From contig NMRA01000390.1 in assembly GCA_002633005.1 (NCBI GenBank), positions 207,544 to 271,543 of the forward strand: a stretch of DNA of 64,000 bases, given 5' to 3'. The stretch is from Phoronis australis. Its lineage: Eukaryota > Phoronida > Phoronidae. A model generated the notes under the pieces. It was not told the DNA's origin. It did no database searches and was given only the letters and a program-made list of their open reading frames with translations. Both the position numbers and the translations under genes were made by a program. Below are positions 34,700 to 46,737 of this stretch, in pieces (within the stretch, counting starts at the first letter, position 1; every line of letters begins with the position of its first letter).

Positions 34700-37400
34700 T
34701 GATCTGCTGTGTTTCGCCATTGTAATGGATTATCAAGTGACCAAACGTCTTCCACTCATTTCATCATTTGGTGGGAAACTTGGGCAAAACGACCAGTTTA
34801 AACATGCATTTGATGGTTTTGTAGCATTTGAAAATTCCAAAACTAAAAGGGCATATTATGGTAGGTATTCGGGAGGTGTGGCAATCTTTGTGGAAGCAAC
34901 ATTATAGCCTATAAATCAGTCATCAAGTTGAACACATTTTCTGAGTTTCCTGACATGGTAGGAATTGTTTATGATGGTCGAACTTTCAATCTGAACAAAG
35001 ACGTATTTTATATTTAGACTTATGTTGCTCCAGAATCATCTACTGTTTATAACAATGAATCTGAGGACGGTATTTTGAAGCTAGAAAAAATACCTTTCAA
35101 ATCCAAGCTACTTTAATACGACAGGTGTATATAATACTGACTGGAGGTTTTAATACCATGACTTGCTCATCCACAGATTATGTATTAGATGATAGCATGA
35201 TATGTAGTGATCATGATTTGTATGATTTTTACTTTTTGATATTCCTAGGTATTCACTTGTTGGTTAACAGGCTAACTGTGGTAGAAACTTATTGCAGTTA
35301 TGTAAAACGTAAGGTATTCACATAGTGAATGGTAGATATGAGAATGGCAGCCCTGGTATGGTCACTTCTCAAGTCCAGTCGATTATGTTATTATGAACAG
35401 CGAGTTATAAAACTACTTGACTAACTTCAGAGTGACAACCCATGAGGTCTCTGATCACTACCCACTATCATGTACGTTATACTTGGCCACACCAATGGTG
35501 GCGAGCTGGATGACGTCTTTACTTGCGAACGAATTCGATGGAATAGTTCACTTGCAGATAAATGAATGGTGAACATGCCCAAACAATTCTGTCTCACCTT
35601 CATGGCTGTATAGAAAACAATAACACAGACCATGCGGTTGGAATTTTAGAATCGTTTTTCAAAACGGTAGATGAATCAATGGGAATCACCAAGGCTAGAA
35701 CAACTGTTAACAGGAAATTTTAAACGGGATCAAGCCTCGTGGTAGGATGAGGGATGTCAAGAGAAAAAAAGAGTTCAAGCGTAAAGCATTTAAATAAATT
35801 GCGAAAAGGTAGATGTACTATAAATGAATATAGAAGATTAATGAGTGACTTCAGAAATATTGTCAAAATTAATATAAACAGATGTTGTATAGAATATCGA
35901 TGCGCGATCAAATTAAACAAACGGCTAAAGACCCAAGTAAATGCTGGGATATTATTAAAAAGCAGGATAAAACATGTAACAAAAATGCTATCACTGCTCA
36001 TCAGTGGAAGGGATACTTTAGTGATACCCTATTAAGTTCTAGTTGTTCATTATTGGATGAAGAATTTGCCGCTCAAGTTGACCTTAGTAACTAATTGCAT
36101 GACAGACACTGCAACCAATGTTTTGATAAGAACACGGCTATGAATAAACCTATAACAGAAAACGAAGTCAACAATGCATTTAACTCTTATTAAGAATAAC
36201 AAGACTACTGGCATAGATGGAATTCCTGGTGAACTCATGAAGCTCTCTACCTGACTAAGCTGTTTAATGCTATTTTATTTCCAGAGTGTATGCCAGGGGA
36301 TTGGTGTAAAGCGCTAATTGTCCCGATACACAAAAAGGGAAGTCATGACGATTTAAACAATTATCGAGGTATATCGTTGCTAAATATAGTAAACAAGTTG
36401 CTTGTCAATATAATTAATAACCGGCTTGTTAAGTGAGCGACCGATGCAAAACTCAGTAGGAAGAGAAGGCTGGATTTAGAAAATCGTACAGCACAATATT
36501 GACCAGATATTTACCCTAAATGAATTGGTGCAGAAATAGTTGAGTAAGATAACGGGTAGATGCTATGTATTTTCTTAGATTTAAAAAGGCGTTTGATACT
36601 GTACAATTCAGATTCCTATTCCATAAACTTGTTAATACTGGTGTGCTTGGCAACATATTAAAAGTGATCCAATCAATGTATGAAAAGTTAGAATCGTGTG
36701 TACGAGTGAATAATACTCACAGAACAAGGTTCTTTAAATGCACAGCAGGAGTGAGGCAATGGTGTGTCCTAAGTCCTTCTTTCCTGTTCACAATATTTTT
36801 AAATGAATTAATGAAACTCCTAAAGTAATTCGATTGTCAGGGTACTTCTACTGACAGTGACTCTCCTGATGTATTAAGCTGATGACATGGCAAACATTGC
36901 GAAAACACCAAGACAGTTACAAAAACAAATAATAATTGTAGAACAATTCTCTAAACAATTTGGGATAGAGGTCAATGTTGACAAAACAAAGCTTATGGTT
37001 TTCCGAAATTGTGGTCCCTTGAAAAAATATTGAGAAGTGGTCATAAAATTTTCAACCAATGAACACAGTGTCGTATTTTATGTATTTATGCTGTATTTTC
37101 TCCTCCCGAGCATGCTGGAGTAAACATCCGAAGAGCTAGCTGCACAAGCTAGGAAGGCTATGTTTTCTTTAATAAGTAGATTTGACAGATCAATCAATGG
37201 CTTAAATTGCAAAACTGCCTTGCAAATATTTGATAAAACAATAACACCATACTATAATACGGCAAAGAAGTGCGAGGCGCCCAACAAAGCCATTGAGAGT
37301 GTGCAGGTTACCTTTTGTAAACATAAAGAGTCAGAAATAACACTTCCAACTGTGCTGTTCTTGGAGAATTTGGAAGATTCCCATTGTATGTGAATTACTT
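34700..37400 (+). mobile_element. degraded non-LTR retrotransposon (endonuclease + RT)
   Basis: Endonuclease remnants: S-G-G-V-A-I-F-V (34870s), G-R-N-L-L-Q-L-C (35280s), D-Y-V-I-M-N (35380s) and V-S-D-H-Y-P-L (35445). Reverse transcriptase remnants: N-N-K-T-T-G-I-D-G-I-P-G-E-L (36196), FKKAFDTVQFRFLFHKLVNT (36583), G-V-R-Q-W-C-V-L-S-P (36753) and A-D-D-M-A (36880), where the Tyr codon of Y-A-D-D reads TAA. Then F-G-I-E-V-N-V-D-K-T-K-L. Many stops and shifts. The ORFs at 36565-36828 and 37160-37393 are pieces of this one element. Confidence 0.75.
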
Positions 37401-37699
37401 TATAAGATGTATCAAGTGTCGGTTAAAATATTAGAAATTCCCAGTGACAGCATTGCATAAAAACATATCTTCTTCACCATATTTGTTGAACATCGTTTGG
37501 AAATAGTGTTTTTAAATATTGGTTCACTGTTTACAACATAATTGTTGGATTACGTGAGGTTATCGGATGAACGCAGACGATGATGGATCTGGACTATGTA
37601 CATGATTATTGGTTTGCAAATTTTCTTCCCTTAGTGTTATGACTATTGTCACGCTGATGTTTTCCAAATAAACACGCTATGCCTGGGGTTTACTATCAG

Positions 37700-39480
37700 A
37701 AATTCCCTACATTATCAATAGCAGTAAAACAAAAATGGTGATGTTCACCTGGAAGCGGAAGTTGAATGTAAAACCATTAAAGCTACTGAACTCTCACTCC
37801 AAGAAAAAGTCACCTACCCAGGTGTTACTCTCCACCATCGCTTTTCTTGGACACCTCACGTGATGGACAAGATAACCAAGGCCAAGTCGGCCCTGGTAAG
37901 GTGTTGCCGAGTAGTGGGTAAAACTTGGGAACTCTCTCCCAAAAATTCTCTCTGTATCTACATTGGTGTTATCAGACCCATGTTAGCTTACGCGGCATCA
38001 ATATGGATAACACCTCTTGAACAGAGCACTGTTAGAACTAAACTGATACAAATACAGCGTTTAGCTTGCTCGTTTGTTACTTCTGCTTTTCCAGGTTCAC
38101 CTACAACTACAATGGAAATGCTTATTGGTTTGCCACCCCTGCATATTTACCTCAACGGTGAAGCTGTGCTTGAAGCTTACCGTATGAGGTGTAATGGGCA
38201 GTGGAGTAATGTGTGAATCACTGATACTGTTGCTCATAAGAGCCATGTTAATGTATGCAACAGCTTAATGTCAGAACCTGGAACACATTTGGCAATGCCA
38301 AGGGATGTTTTATTGACAGACACAATTTCTATACAGAAATTTCTGTATAGAAATTGGAGGTGGTCACGAAATCATTGATTACAATGACCAACACTTCGTT
38401 TGTTACGCTGATTGCTCTAAACTTGACAACGGACAGTCAGGTTCGTGAATTTACTTTTCAGGCCTTACAGGTGACGACAAAGAAAGATGGGTCTCACTGG
38501 GTAACACCGTTACAGTCTTTCAGGCTGAAATTGTTGCCATTCACCAGGCTGCCCAACTGGCAAGGGAGCATAAAGCAGTCCTTGGAACAAGGAACTCTTC
38601 ATACTCTCTGACAGCCAAGCAACTCTAAGCCCAAGATCAACTACCATTGTGTCCTGGCCTGTGTAAACGAGCTTAACCGCCTATCAGCTGGTAGAACTGT
38701 TCATGTGAACTGGGTTAAAGCCCATGTTGGCATTGACGGTAACGAAGCTGCTGACAAACTTGCAAAAGAAGGAGCAAATGCACCCTGTTTTGCACCAGAA
38801 CCTTGCATACCAGTTGTCTATAGGTGCTGCAGAGCAAAGGTAAGACACTGGGTGTGCAAACTGTCCGTGGATACATGGAGAAAGCTCCTTGCCTGCAGAC
38901 AAACCAAACAACTTTTTCGAAGTCCTAGTGAACCAAACGGTTCAAAGAAACTGTTATGTTTAGATAGGCTTGCTATAAGGCAACTGATCCAGGTTATTAC
39001 TGGACACTGCAACCTAGCTCGGCACCGTAACATCACAGGCCACATGGCATGTTCATTGTGTCCCAACTGTGGCTTGCAGGCCGAGACTTCTCAACATCTG
39101 ATGAAGATTTGCCCTGCCTACAATAAACACCGTAATTTACTACTTGATGGATACATAACCTGCCTGGTTAACATTGTTAATTCATACAGGTTTAATAGTC
39201 TTTCTGTCTTTCTGAAACAAACTGGCTGATTGGAAGATTTCACCCGTGAGGAATTCGGTGATGTCGTGTCCCCATGAATCATAATCAGGTGACTAGTGTA
39301 ATGGGCCCGGCCTTTTGGCCGAAACACGCCTAATGTACCGCAAAAGGCATCAGGCCACCTGCACCTTTTTGTAAATCATCAAACATAGCAACATCACCCA
39401 TTCAATTCAAAATCACACATATATTGAGCGCACTTCGGGTGCCCCGGCCCAATTCCCATTAACTAAAATAAAATAAGAAA
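37700..39480 (+). mobile_element. degraded RNase H-bearing LINE (I/Jockey-type group), 5' truncated
   Basis: Begins in the RT C-terminal region (T-K-M-V-M-F-T). 37860-38216 is an intact piece, KAKSALVRCCRVVGKTWELS then G-V-I-R-P-M-L-A-Y-A-A-S-I-W. RNase H follows in two frames: Y-A-D-C-S-K-L-D (38400) and NWVKAHVGIDGNEAADKLAK (38708). A C-terminal zinc knuckle (C-S-L-C-P-N-C-x(n)-H-L-x(n)-C) lies near 39055-39115. The 3' UTR has ggcccggccttttggcc and the end is an A-rich (taaaa) tail at 39461-39478. Confidence 0.8.
38323..38356. repeat. 34-bp perfect palindrome
   Basis: caatttctatacagaaa followed by its exact reverse complement with no spacer, within the LINE just before its RNase H block. 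Could be an inverted duplication in the LINE copy. Confidence 0.9.
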
Positions 39481-39899
39481 CGCAAATACAAAGTTCAATT
39501 TTTAATTATTCTCATATAGCTGGAAAAAGGAGGTGTGCTGTTGTATTTTAATAACATTTACTGCTACCATGAGACATGTTCGCAGGCGCCTCTAGTACCT
39601 AAATATAGTTCCACTAAGCCCGATCAAAAACAAACATGAAAAATGTCAAGTCGCGTGCGATTCCGCCAGAACTTTTATAAACGCCAAACCAAAACAAACG
39701 ACCATTTGCCGTGAAAACACGCCTATCAATTAATTCCCCTAATATAAATGAGCGGTCCACTGTGCACGCTCAATGCTATGCAGAAACTCTGGCCGTTTCG
39801 ATATCGAGCCTCCCAATAAGCACAACCACCGCCGTTTTCAAATCCAGAAACTGTTGCCAAGTTATTGGTCAAGGCACTAGATTCGTGCGTCCTCTCCTA

Positions 39900-40130
39900 T
39901 GTTGTCTTGACCCCACATTTGGCGAAGTGGGGAAAATGTCCGCCTCAGAGAAACAAAAGCTCCGAACTGAGAAAGTAGAAAACGAGACAAAAGTCCACTA
40001 AAAAGACAGGAACTACCAAAATTCGGCGAATGCACAATTCATAGCTCTGTGTACCCCATGAATCTTAGTGAAAGGTGCTCATTCTCAAAAATTCGAGAAC
40101 CCCATTTTTAGGCTGGATGCGCGCATGAGA
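39900..40130. repeat. dispersed repeat shared with 57110-57345
   Basis: Common order of ttggc(g/a)aagtgggg, a(g)agacaaaaa, g(t)ccat/ctaaa, cgcgtaattca/gcacaattca, and a closing ggctgg(g/a)tgcgtgcat. Type unknown. Confidence 0.5.
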
Positions 40131-40134
40131 TTGC

Positions 40135-41670
40135 GTTGTAAAATCAATACCGTTCAGATTATTGTATGTGCAACCGCATCACGTGACTTGTAAGCCAAGA
40201 GGCTTGGGTTTGTGTGGTGCTCCATATCTTAATCTATCCATGTTGCTATCATAAATAAATAAGTATAAATTCTGACGTACCCAGTGTTCGAACTACAGCA
40301 AATAAATGTGAAAATTTAAAAGTTACTGGCCTGCCGCAAATCCACTAGCCCCGGGACACCGGGCCAGGGTGTATATCGAACGCTGGGTGTCCCATATTTA
40401 TTCTAAAAACAATCCTCGTGCCATTCACCTCCAGCAGTACAACACCCGCCTGGGCAATTCCATTACAATGATTCAATTTAGGGAAATTCATGTGAAAGGT
40501 TTTATTTCAATCTAGAACTCCCAGTTCTTCAGTTCTACGAGTTCGTGTATCAAATCTCCGGCCTACATTTCAAATATTAAATAAACAGAGTGTACATAAT
40601 ATCTGAGACAAAATTATTTCATTTCAAGGAATATGTTCAATGTTTCTCAACTAAACATAAATCAGATACATAGCAACTGTTCTTAAGGTATGGATCTTCA
40701 AAACATTTCTCAACACTATTTCGCCCACGAAATCGGACCCACTTGAAATGTGACAAAGGGGCCAAATGGACAAAATTAAAACCGTGTAAATCTCAAAACA
40801 ACCGAATCACAGACGTGGCCATGAATATTTCTCATAATCGAAATGACATCTTCAATGTTGCGAATGTTTTGTTAAATTTCCTATCACTCTCTTCATCTAA
40901 ATTACACTTAATTAAACCTCTTTAACGAAAAATTACATTAAACCATCGGGAAATTGTGAACCCCTGTTGATTGTAGGCTACTTCTAACGACATAGACGTG
41001 GTGGGCGTGCCCGAGGCTGGGATGGGGTGGGTGGGTGAACGAACCCTTTGTGGAGTCTGTGTCTATCACTTTGATGCCAGACAAGCTTGAAAATTTGGAT
41101 GCTTGAAATGTGCCTGCAAATACGTGGTTCATTTTTGTTTTGGATTAACGGATTTTTACCATTGTACTACGAGGGAGGTAGATAGCAATCGGGAAGCGAA
41201 TGTGCGTGTGTGTATCCACTCAGACATTTACCAGTCAGAGCCGAGAATCGAACTTGATGAGTTTCGCTGCTACGCACGAACTAAGCTGTAACCATGCATT
41301 CTTATTTTTTGTTGTATGCTTGATTACCACAGTATTACATGTCGGTCGGTGAATTTTCAAATTAGTGTTTGAATGCTCATTTGCCTGCTCTAGCAGAATC
41401 GGAATAAGTACAGTAAATTGCCTAGAATCACAATGAAATTGTTTTATATGGCTTGTTGTTTGAGAATTGATGTCCAGGAGGGGGTTAGTGAGACAGTTAA
41501 GGGAAGATGTGACGGCGTTTTGGTAGACCGGAGTTTCGCAAGTGACATTATAGATTGCGCTTTAAACATTCCTTTTGCGGGCTTTCTTTTGCCCCCGTTT
41601 TCTTATGCTACTTTTGTCAGCCTCGCTCGCTCTCCCTTGGGTGGGCGGATGCATCCTTCTGCTGCATCTG
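40135..41670. other. intergenic stretch without supported features
   Basis: AT-rich. ORFs at 41103-41291 and 41418-41729 have no recognised domain, and the latter runs into a repeat. Nothing further seen. Confidence 0.4.
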
Positions 41671-41673
41671 TGG

Positions 41674-42336
41674 CAGATTGTCACCCACCTTTACAGTTCA
41701 ACATGTTATATAACTTTTGTAATTACTGATATCTGTAGTAGTTTAGTTTGTCATAATATATATGACCTTTTATCTCAACTACACGTGTTGTTTCACTGTA
41801 AACTAGCTGCGATATCGCTTCGCAGTTAGCGCACATAAAAACTATTTAAGTATTAAATTATTTTATGTAAGCTATACTGCCTCGTCCTCATTATCATATT
41901 GTTTGGATTCTCAGGTCAGTGACCCTCTTTGTTTTAAGATTATTGGTTCAATTGTACCACGTGATCTCTTTGTCTTGCCGCAACACTGGGACATCGTCCA
42001 CAATTCTCTCCAACTTCTCATTTTTCACTCAATTTCTCTTTCCCTCCCTCCCTCAAACCAATTTTCTTTCTTTCTCTGTTATCCTCAAATTTCACATGTC
42101 GCTGTCCCGGTGTTGCTGTTATGCTTCCACATATTGTTTCGTAACTTACCACTTGTGTATACCTTCATTGGAGACAGATTGTCACCCACCTTTACAGTTC
42201 AACATGTTAGATAACTTTTGTAATTACTGATAACTGTAGTAGTTTAGTTTGTCATAATATATATATGACCTTTTATCTCAACTACACGTGTTGTTTCACT
42301 GTAAACTAGCTTCGGTATCGCTTCGCAGTTAGCGCA
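41674..42336. repeat. 160-bp direct repeats flanking 340 bp
   Basis: 41674-41833 and 42175-42336 are near-identical, from cagattgtcacccaccttta to cttcgcagttagcgca. The 341 bases between contain no ORF. Could be a small LTR-like (TRIM) unit or a tandem segmental duplication. No primer-binding site or TG/CA ends were identified. Confidence 0.7.
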
Positions 42337-42589
42337 TATAAATGTGTTTATGTTCGGCATATGTCCATGATGAACCTGGACGCCGCATGAGCAAAGTTCC
42401 ATTTTCAATGATAAAAAGGAGACTTAAAGATGGCAAAATGGTCTTTTATTATGATGAATCAATGGAAATATAAATTTTATGTATACAATATGTGGAAAGA
42501 TAGCCAAAAGAAAACTGGCATGAAAGATGTCTGAGACAAGCTGATGTCCATCCAAAAAAGAAGACAATATGAATAAAGTAACATGAAGT

Positions 42590-43340
42590 CTGGAAATTTA
42601 ATTGATAAAAAAAACACCTTCACAAGCTGTCGACAACTCACTGTCATGAAATATATTCGGATGCTGTTCATTTGAATTATCGATAGAAGGAAGTCGGAAC
42701 CAATGTAGAAATGCCAGGATTGGAGTTATGTGGTTGTAAGAAGTGTTTGAGAAAATCCTCTGATAGCTGTTTTGTACCAGTTGAAAAGTGCAGACGTCAG
42801 CTTGGTTTCTGCCATGCAAGACTAAAGCTACATGGGCCAGTCGAGATGTTCATGCTATTGGTATAGGCGACATAATGTTTGAAAGCGCTCCTAGTTCATC
42901 TTCAACTTATACGGCGACCAGCGCCCGATGTCAGCAACACCTTTGGTGTTTGCCAATCATCTCCAAAAGCTGCATTACATTAGGGACGTCCACTACGCTG
43001 TCGTCAACGTAACGAAGGTGTGTTACGCCGAATATTCTGATTAATGTCTACCTGGCGAATAAATTGGCAAAACATATGGCAGACTCTTGGGGGACTCCAC
43101 GAATGATGATAATCGAGTTGGACTCAGCTTTTGCGATGCCAAAGGCTGTAATTGATAGTGAAGGTGCGACGCGCACTACGTCAAATATGCCGTATCTGTT
43201 TTGTCGAATGCTGCACTTAGAACAACAAAGTTTCAGAATAACTGTGCAGTTGTCAAACTGCCAACAGGTGGCCAATGTGGAGCATTTCCGTCTCTCTGGG
43301 GATGTGTTGCCTGTAACTAGCCGTTCCAGAGGATACAAAT
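42590..43340 (-). mobile_element. degraded CR1/L2-like LINE reverse transcriptase
   Basis: Minus-strand pieces in order: R-G-V-P-Q-E-S (for G-V-P-Q-G-S), H-L-R-Y-V-D-D-S (for Y-A-D-D), then CTFQLVQNSYQRIFSNTSYN, H-I-T-P-I-L-A-F-L-H-W-F, matching the L-Q-x-V-Q-N-S-A-A-R and D-H-I-T-P-x-L-x-x-L-H-W-L-P blocks of CR1/L2 elements. Frames are broken and catalytic residues altered. Confidence 0.65.
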
Positions 43341-43479
43341 CAGCCTTAAACTCACAAGAAGCAACTTTTGATTTAGACCACTTGCCGTCATAGAAATTGT
43401 AGTCAATTATTGTTTCTTACAAATTTGAGACGGCATCAGGACTTGAAAAGAACTGACAGACAGCTATTACTTGAGACCA

Positions 43480-43632
43480 GGCGTGCGTTCAGTAGACGCT
43501 AGGACCTACGCTAGGACCTAGCTAAAACCTAGTCAAAGTCACGTGTTCTCATTTAAAATGCACGGCAATATCTCACGTAATCTCGCGAAGTCTTGCTTTT
43601 TAGCGAGGTCCTAGCGTCACTGAACGGGAGGC
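43480..43632. mobile_element. short MITE with inverted ends
   Basis: GTTCAGTAGACGCTAGGACC at the left and its near reverse complement (ggtcctagcgtcactgaac) at the right, about 140 bp apart, no ORF. Confidence 0.75.
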
Positions 43633-43897
43633 CGGCTCTATCAGTTAAGCCTATCTTCAGTACCAGAGCGTGTCATCTTCGAGCAACAGGTCTCAACGGG
43701 ATGTCAAGTTTACTGAAAGCAAATAAATTCCGAGGAACAATTAAGTTGTGACCAACGCTACAGCGCGTCGTGAGTTAAATCAAATGTTCGTTTCTTGAAT
43801 TGATTGCGGGTTCCTAGCTTCTTTATATAACTCGAAAAATTAATGCTTGAAAAAGCGAAGTGACGATAAGACAAACTGATGGTCCAATTCCAATGTT

Positions 43898-44098
43898 CTA
43901 CTCTTCGATAATGGTGTTACCATTGGCGTCTTGATCTATGTGGCACAGAACGGTTCTGGTGGATAGAGGCAAGTTCAAAATGTGAACGAGAATACTCAGC
44001 AGGATATCGGTGGTTTCCATCACAACCCCATGTAAGCTGTAAGATAGGCTAATGGTCAGTGCATGAGAACGAAGCTCACTGTCTGTCAAATACACAAA
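43898..44098 (-). CDS. exon-like block with terminal EF-hand-like loop, unidentified
   Basis: A strong acceptor (TACTAAC branch-point consensus, then a pyrimidine-rich run to TTGCTACAG) precedes an open frame of 66 codons, beginning FVYLTDSELRSHALTISLSY and ending H-I-D-Q-D-A-N-G-N-T-I-I-E-E-stop. The ending resembles the D-x-D-x-N-G loop of an EF hand. It lies downstream of the secreted-peptide ORF on the same strand, but the frames tried did not join cleanly, so an intermediate exon would be needed. Confidence 0.35.
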   Translation of the reverse strand, partial: FVYLTDSELRSHALTISLSYSLHGVVMETTDILLSILVHILNLPLSTRTVLCHIDQDANGNTIIEE

Positions 44099-44447
44099 CT
44101 GTAGCAAGAAGTTGAGTTAGTATTTCCAAATGAGTTTGTCCTTGGTTTCCACGTCTGGTAATTAGTAGGCTTTCTTGGCAAAGACAAAAGAACTAAACAG
44201 GCGTGCTTTCCGTACACTCGAGAACTTGATAATCAAGATCACGCAAGGCTTCACGAGATATCGCCATGTCTTACAAACCAGGCACATGACAACACCAGCT
44301 TCTCTTGCAAGATATTACGTCTGCGGAACCCAGGCCCACGTCGCTTCCAAAATATCATAGAACAAATGGACTCCGGAACATAAACAGTACTTATACACTG
44401 CATTTAAATCATATGGATTGGAATGTCTGGAATTTAGTTGAATGTGC

Positions 44448-44645
44448 TCATTTGCGAAGGGGTGTACCGTAGTTTGGGTTAAGAAGTCTATAGCAAATAT
44501 CCCAACATAAGGCTCTTGAATATTTCCGTGTGCAAATTTGTAGACACCGATCAAATGGCATCTCGCTCGAGGTTTTCACGAATAATATGAGAAAAAGGCA
44601 AACCATCGTCGATATAAGTCCAAAAGAACTTGTTTTCACGTTCAT
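44448..44645 (-). CDS. putative small secreted four-cysteine peptide
   Basis: 65-codon ORF. Residues 1-27 look like a signal peptide: K near the start, then FGLISTMVCLFLILFV. The remainder has Cys spacing C-x3-C-x8-C-x3-C (C-L-Q-I-C ... C-W-D-I-C), the spacing of disulphide-linked helical hairpin peptides, and ends in L-R-K. An acceptor-like TAATTTTACAG lies about 35 bases upstream of the ATG, suggesting a 5' UTR intron. An in-frame GT (TAC-G|GTACAC) near 44468 could be a donor, so the last residues may differ. No family was recognised and function is not assigned. Confidence 0.45.
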   Translation of the reverse strand: MNVKTSSFGLISTMVCLFLILFVKTSSEMPFDRCLQICTRKYSRALCWDICYRLLNPNYGTPLRK

Positions 44646-45124
44646 TACTTCGCTCCTCCTCTCACAAACAAACCTGTAAAATTATCAAAAGTTATATAAA
44701 TTGTGTGTTCAGTCTGCACACAAATGGTCATTTCTTGCCACTGTGCTAACAAAATGTGCAAGCCACGTTTCATAATTGCCCACAACATATTGTTTGCCCA
44801 CTGAAATAAGACTACCGCACTGTTTGTCCAGTGAAATAAGACTATCACGAGTTTTCCTTTTTGTCATTCAGTAACCGGTTTATCAGCAATAAGCAAAGTT
44901 ATTGGTACTTACTCTGAAATGTACTTTAAATCTTTTTATAAAAGCAAACTTAAAAATCTTCTCAGCGCTAATTAGGTCAAGCCCGGGACAAGCATTGGTA
45001 CTTCAAACTCAAGTAATGAGCGATATGATGATGGATCTTTCCGCTGAACTCCAATGGGTCTATCGGGTTTTACAATTCATCATTAGCAACGATAACTGGA
45101 ACGTTAAAATTAATGGGAAATAAA

Positions 45125-45885
45125 GGGTTCCCAAAAACATAAACTAGAACAATGTTTTTTTTAAAGACGGGACTGTGCAAGGCTTTAAAGATGTTGGGAT
45201 CGCTTCTGAATAAGCGTGACTTCTTGTAGGTATTAGTTATGGCCTGAGTTAAAAATCAGTGAAATCTACTGTGTTTTGCAATGTTATTACAAATTCCTTA
45301 TTCCCGATATTGGCTTCCATACATTCAGTAGAATTTATTGAAATCGAAGCCGGTGAGGATATCAGTTAAATACGCTTTTAGCTCAAGTAGCCGCGTTGGA
45401 CTGCTGAGGTGGTGAGGTCTAATCCTTTGTGAAGCTGCTCAAATACACAATATAGTCGTGATAGTGTATCGACCCTAGGAATATGTGTTCAAATTGGGGC
45501 AAAATGTCTCAGAAACGGCTGATCGGATTCATATGGAACATTCATACACTATGCTTTATGCACCATTCTCCAACTTGCTTTTTGGAATTTCTTTTATAAT
45601 CTTCCGCTTTTGTACGAGGGATTGCCAAAAGAAGATTCTCATGCTTTAATAAAAAACTCAATGATGCACGGAACGAAAAAGAAATAGTAATTTAGAAATT
45701 TGTAGCAGCTGTTTGAGTACTCATTATGAACTTATATCAATTGAAAATTGGTCATTTTCTTGCTACTTTGATGCAACGATTGTTTTCTTAAAATTCGTGT
45801 CAGATGACCCCATAACTGGCACACTGCTACAAAATCAAAGTCACGCTCTAGAAGCCTTGTACTTTCAGCAAATGTATACTTTCCC
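45125..45885. other. intergenic stretch without supported features
   Basis: AT-rich. Short ORFs only, none with a recognisable motif. Confidence 0.4.
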
Positions 45886-46140
45886 TGCGTTAAAGGCGAA
45901 AGCAACATTTTTTCATGTCACTTTTAGCAAAAATAAGTTTCGTTGATTATCCCAGACACATTTTTCACTTAATTACAGGTTTTCGTAATTTGATTAATTT
46001 CTCGTCTTCTACCCCGGAAGTGACGTTTTGGGAGGCAAGAGCTTCATAGTCTGACTGTGAGAGCTGTCGAGTCAGTCATTGTTCTACCTCGGTTGTGATA
46101 AGTTCGGTCGTCGTTTGCTTTTGTTTACAAGTCAGTCAAC

Positions 46141-46584
46141 ATGCCACGCTGTTGCTGCGTGCCGGGATGTACTCATTATCGTCTCACACGCGCTTTGGGT
46201 ACCTTGCGTCGCTTTCCGAAGGACGACACACTTCGCCGTACTTGGCTAGCTCCGGTTCATGTGGAGAACGCAGCGCTACCCGTCCACGCAACGTACAAAG
46301 CAGTGGAGGGTTACCGAGTATGTGGCAAGCATTTTCTGCCGTCAGATTATGACAGAGATATGTACGCTGAATTCATGAAGGTCCCTGCGAAACAACGCCT
46401 GAAGAAGGGTACCATACCGTCGCTGTTGATTCCCGTCAGTGCACCGTCGCCAACCCCGAGAAGTGCGTTTTTGAAGCGAGAAGCCTCGCGAGCTGTGGCC
46501 ACTATATACAGTGACTGGAGGCACTTCATCTACTGTCACCCGTGCCTCCGAACGTACCCCATTGCGTGCAATTCCAGGAACTAG
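46141..46584 (+). CDS. THAP-domain protein of element A2, open frame
   Basis: 147-codon ORF beginning MPRCCCVPGCTHYRLTRALG. THAP C2CH finger at about residues 1-85: C-x4-C at the N-terminus, R-R-F-P-K-D, R-R-T-W, and V-C-G-K-H-F giving C-x2-H. A Pro/Ser-rich tail follows. THAP domains bind DNA in the major groove. Here the protein is only a DNA-binding module, so it could bind the element's own ends without cutting them. Supported by the pairwise comparison with the frameshifted copy at 5347. Confidence 0.65.
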   Translation: MPRCCCVPGCTHYRLTRALGTLRRFPKDDTLRRTWLAPVHVENAALPVHATYKAVEGYRVCGKHFLPSDYDRDMYAEFMKVPAKQRLKKGTIPSLLIPVSAPSPTPRSAFLKREASRAVATIYSDWRHFIYCHPCLRTYPIACNSRN

Positions 46585-46737
46585 CAGTGATTCGTGCTGT
46601 GCTGTTGTCTCTAGCCCAGAGAGCCTGTAAGCAGCCCTGCAGCGATGTTGAGTAGTGGGAGTGAATACAGGCCAGTTCGACACCCAGTGAAGAGGACAGT
46701 TCGTCATCCAATGAACAGATCGGTGAGCCTAAGTTTT

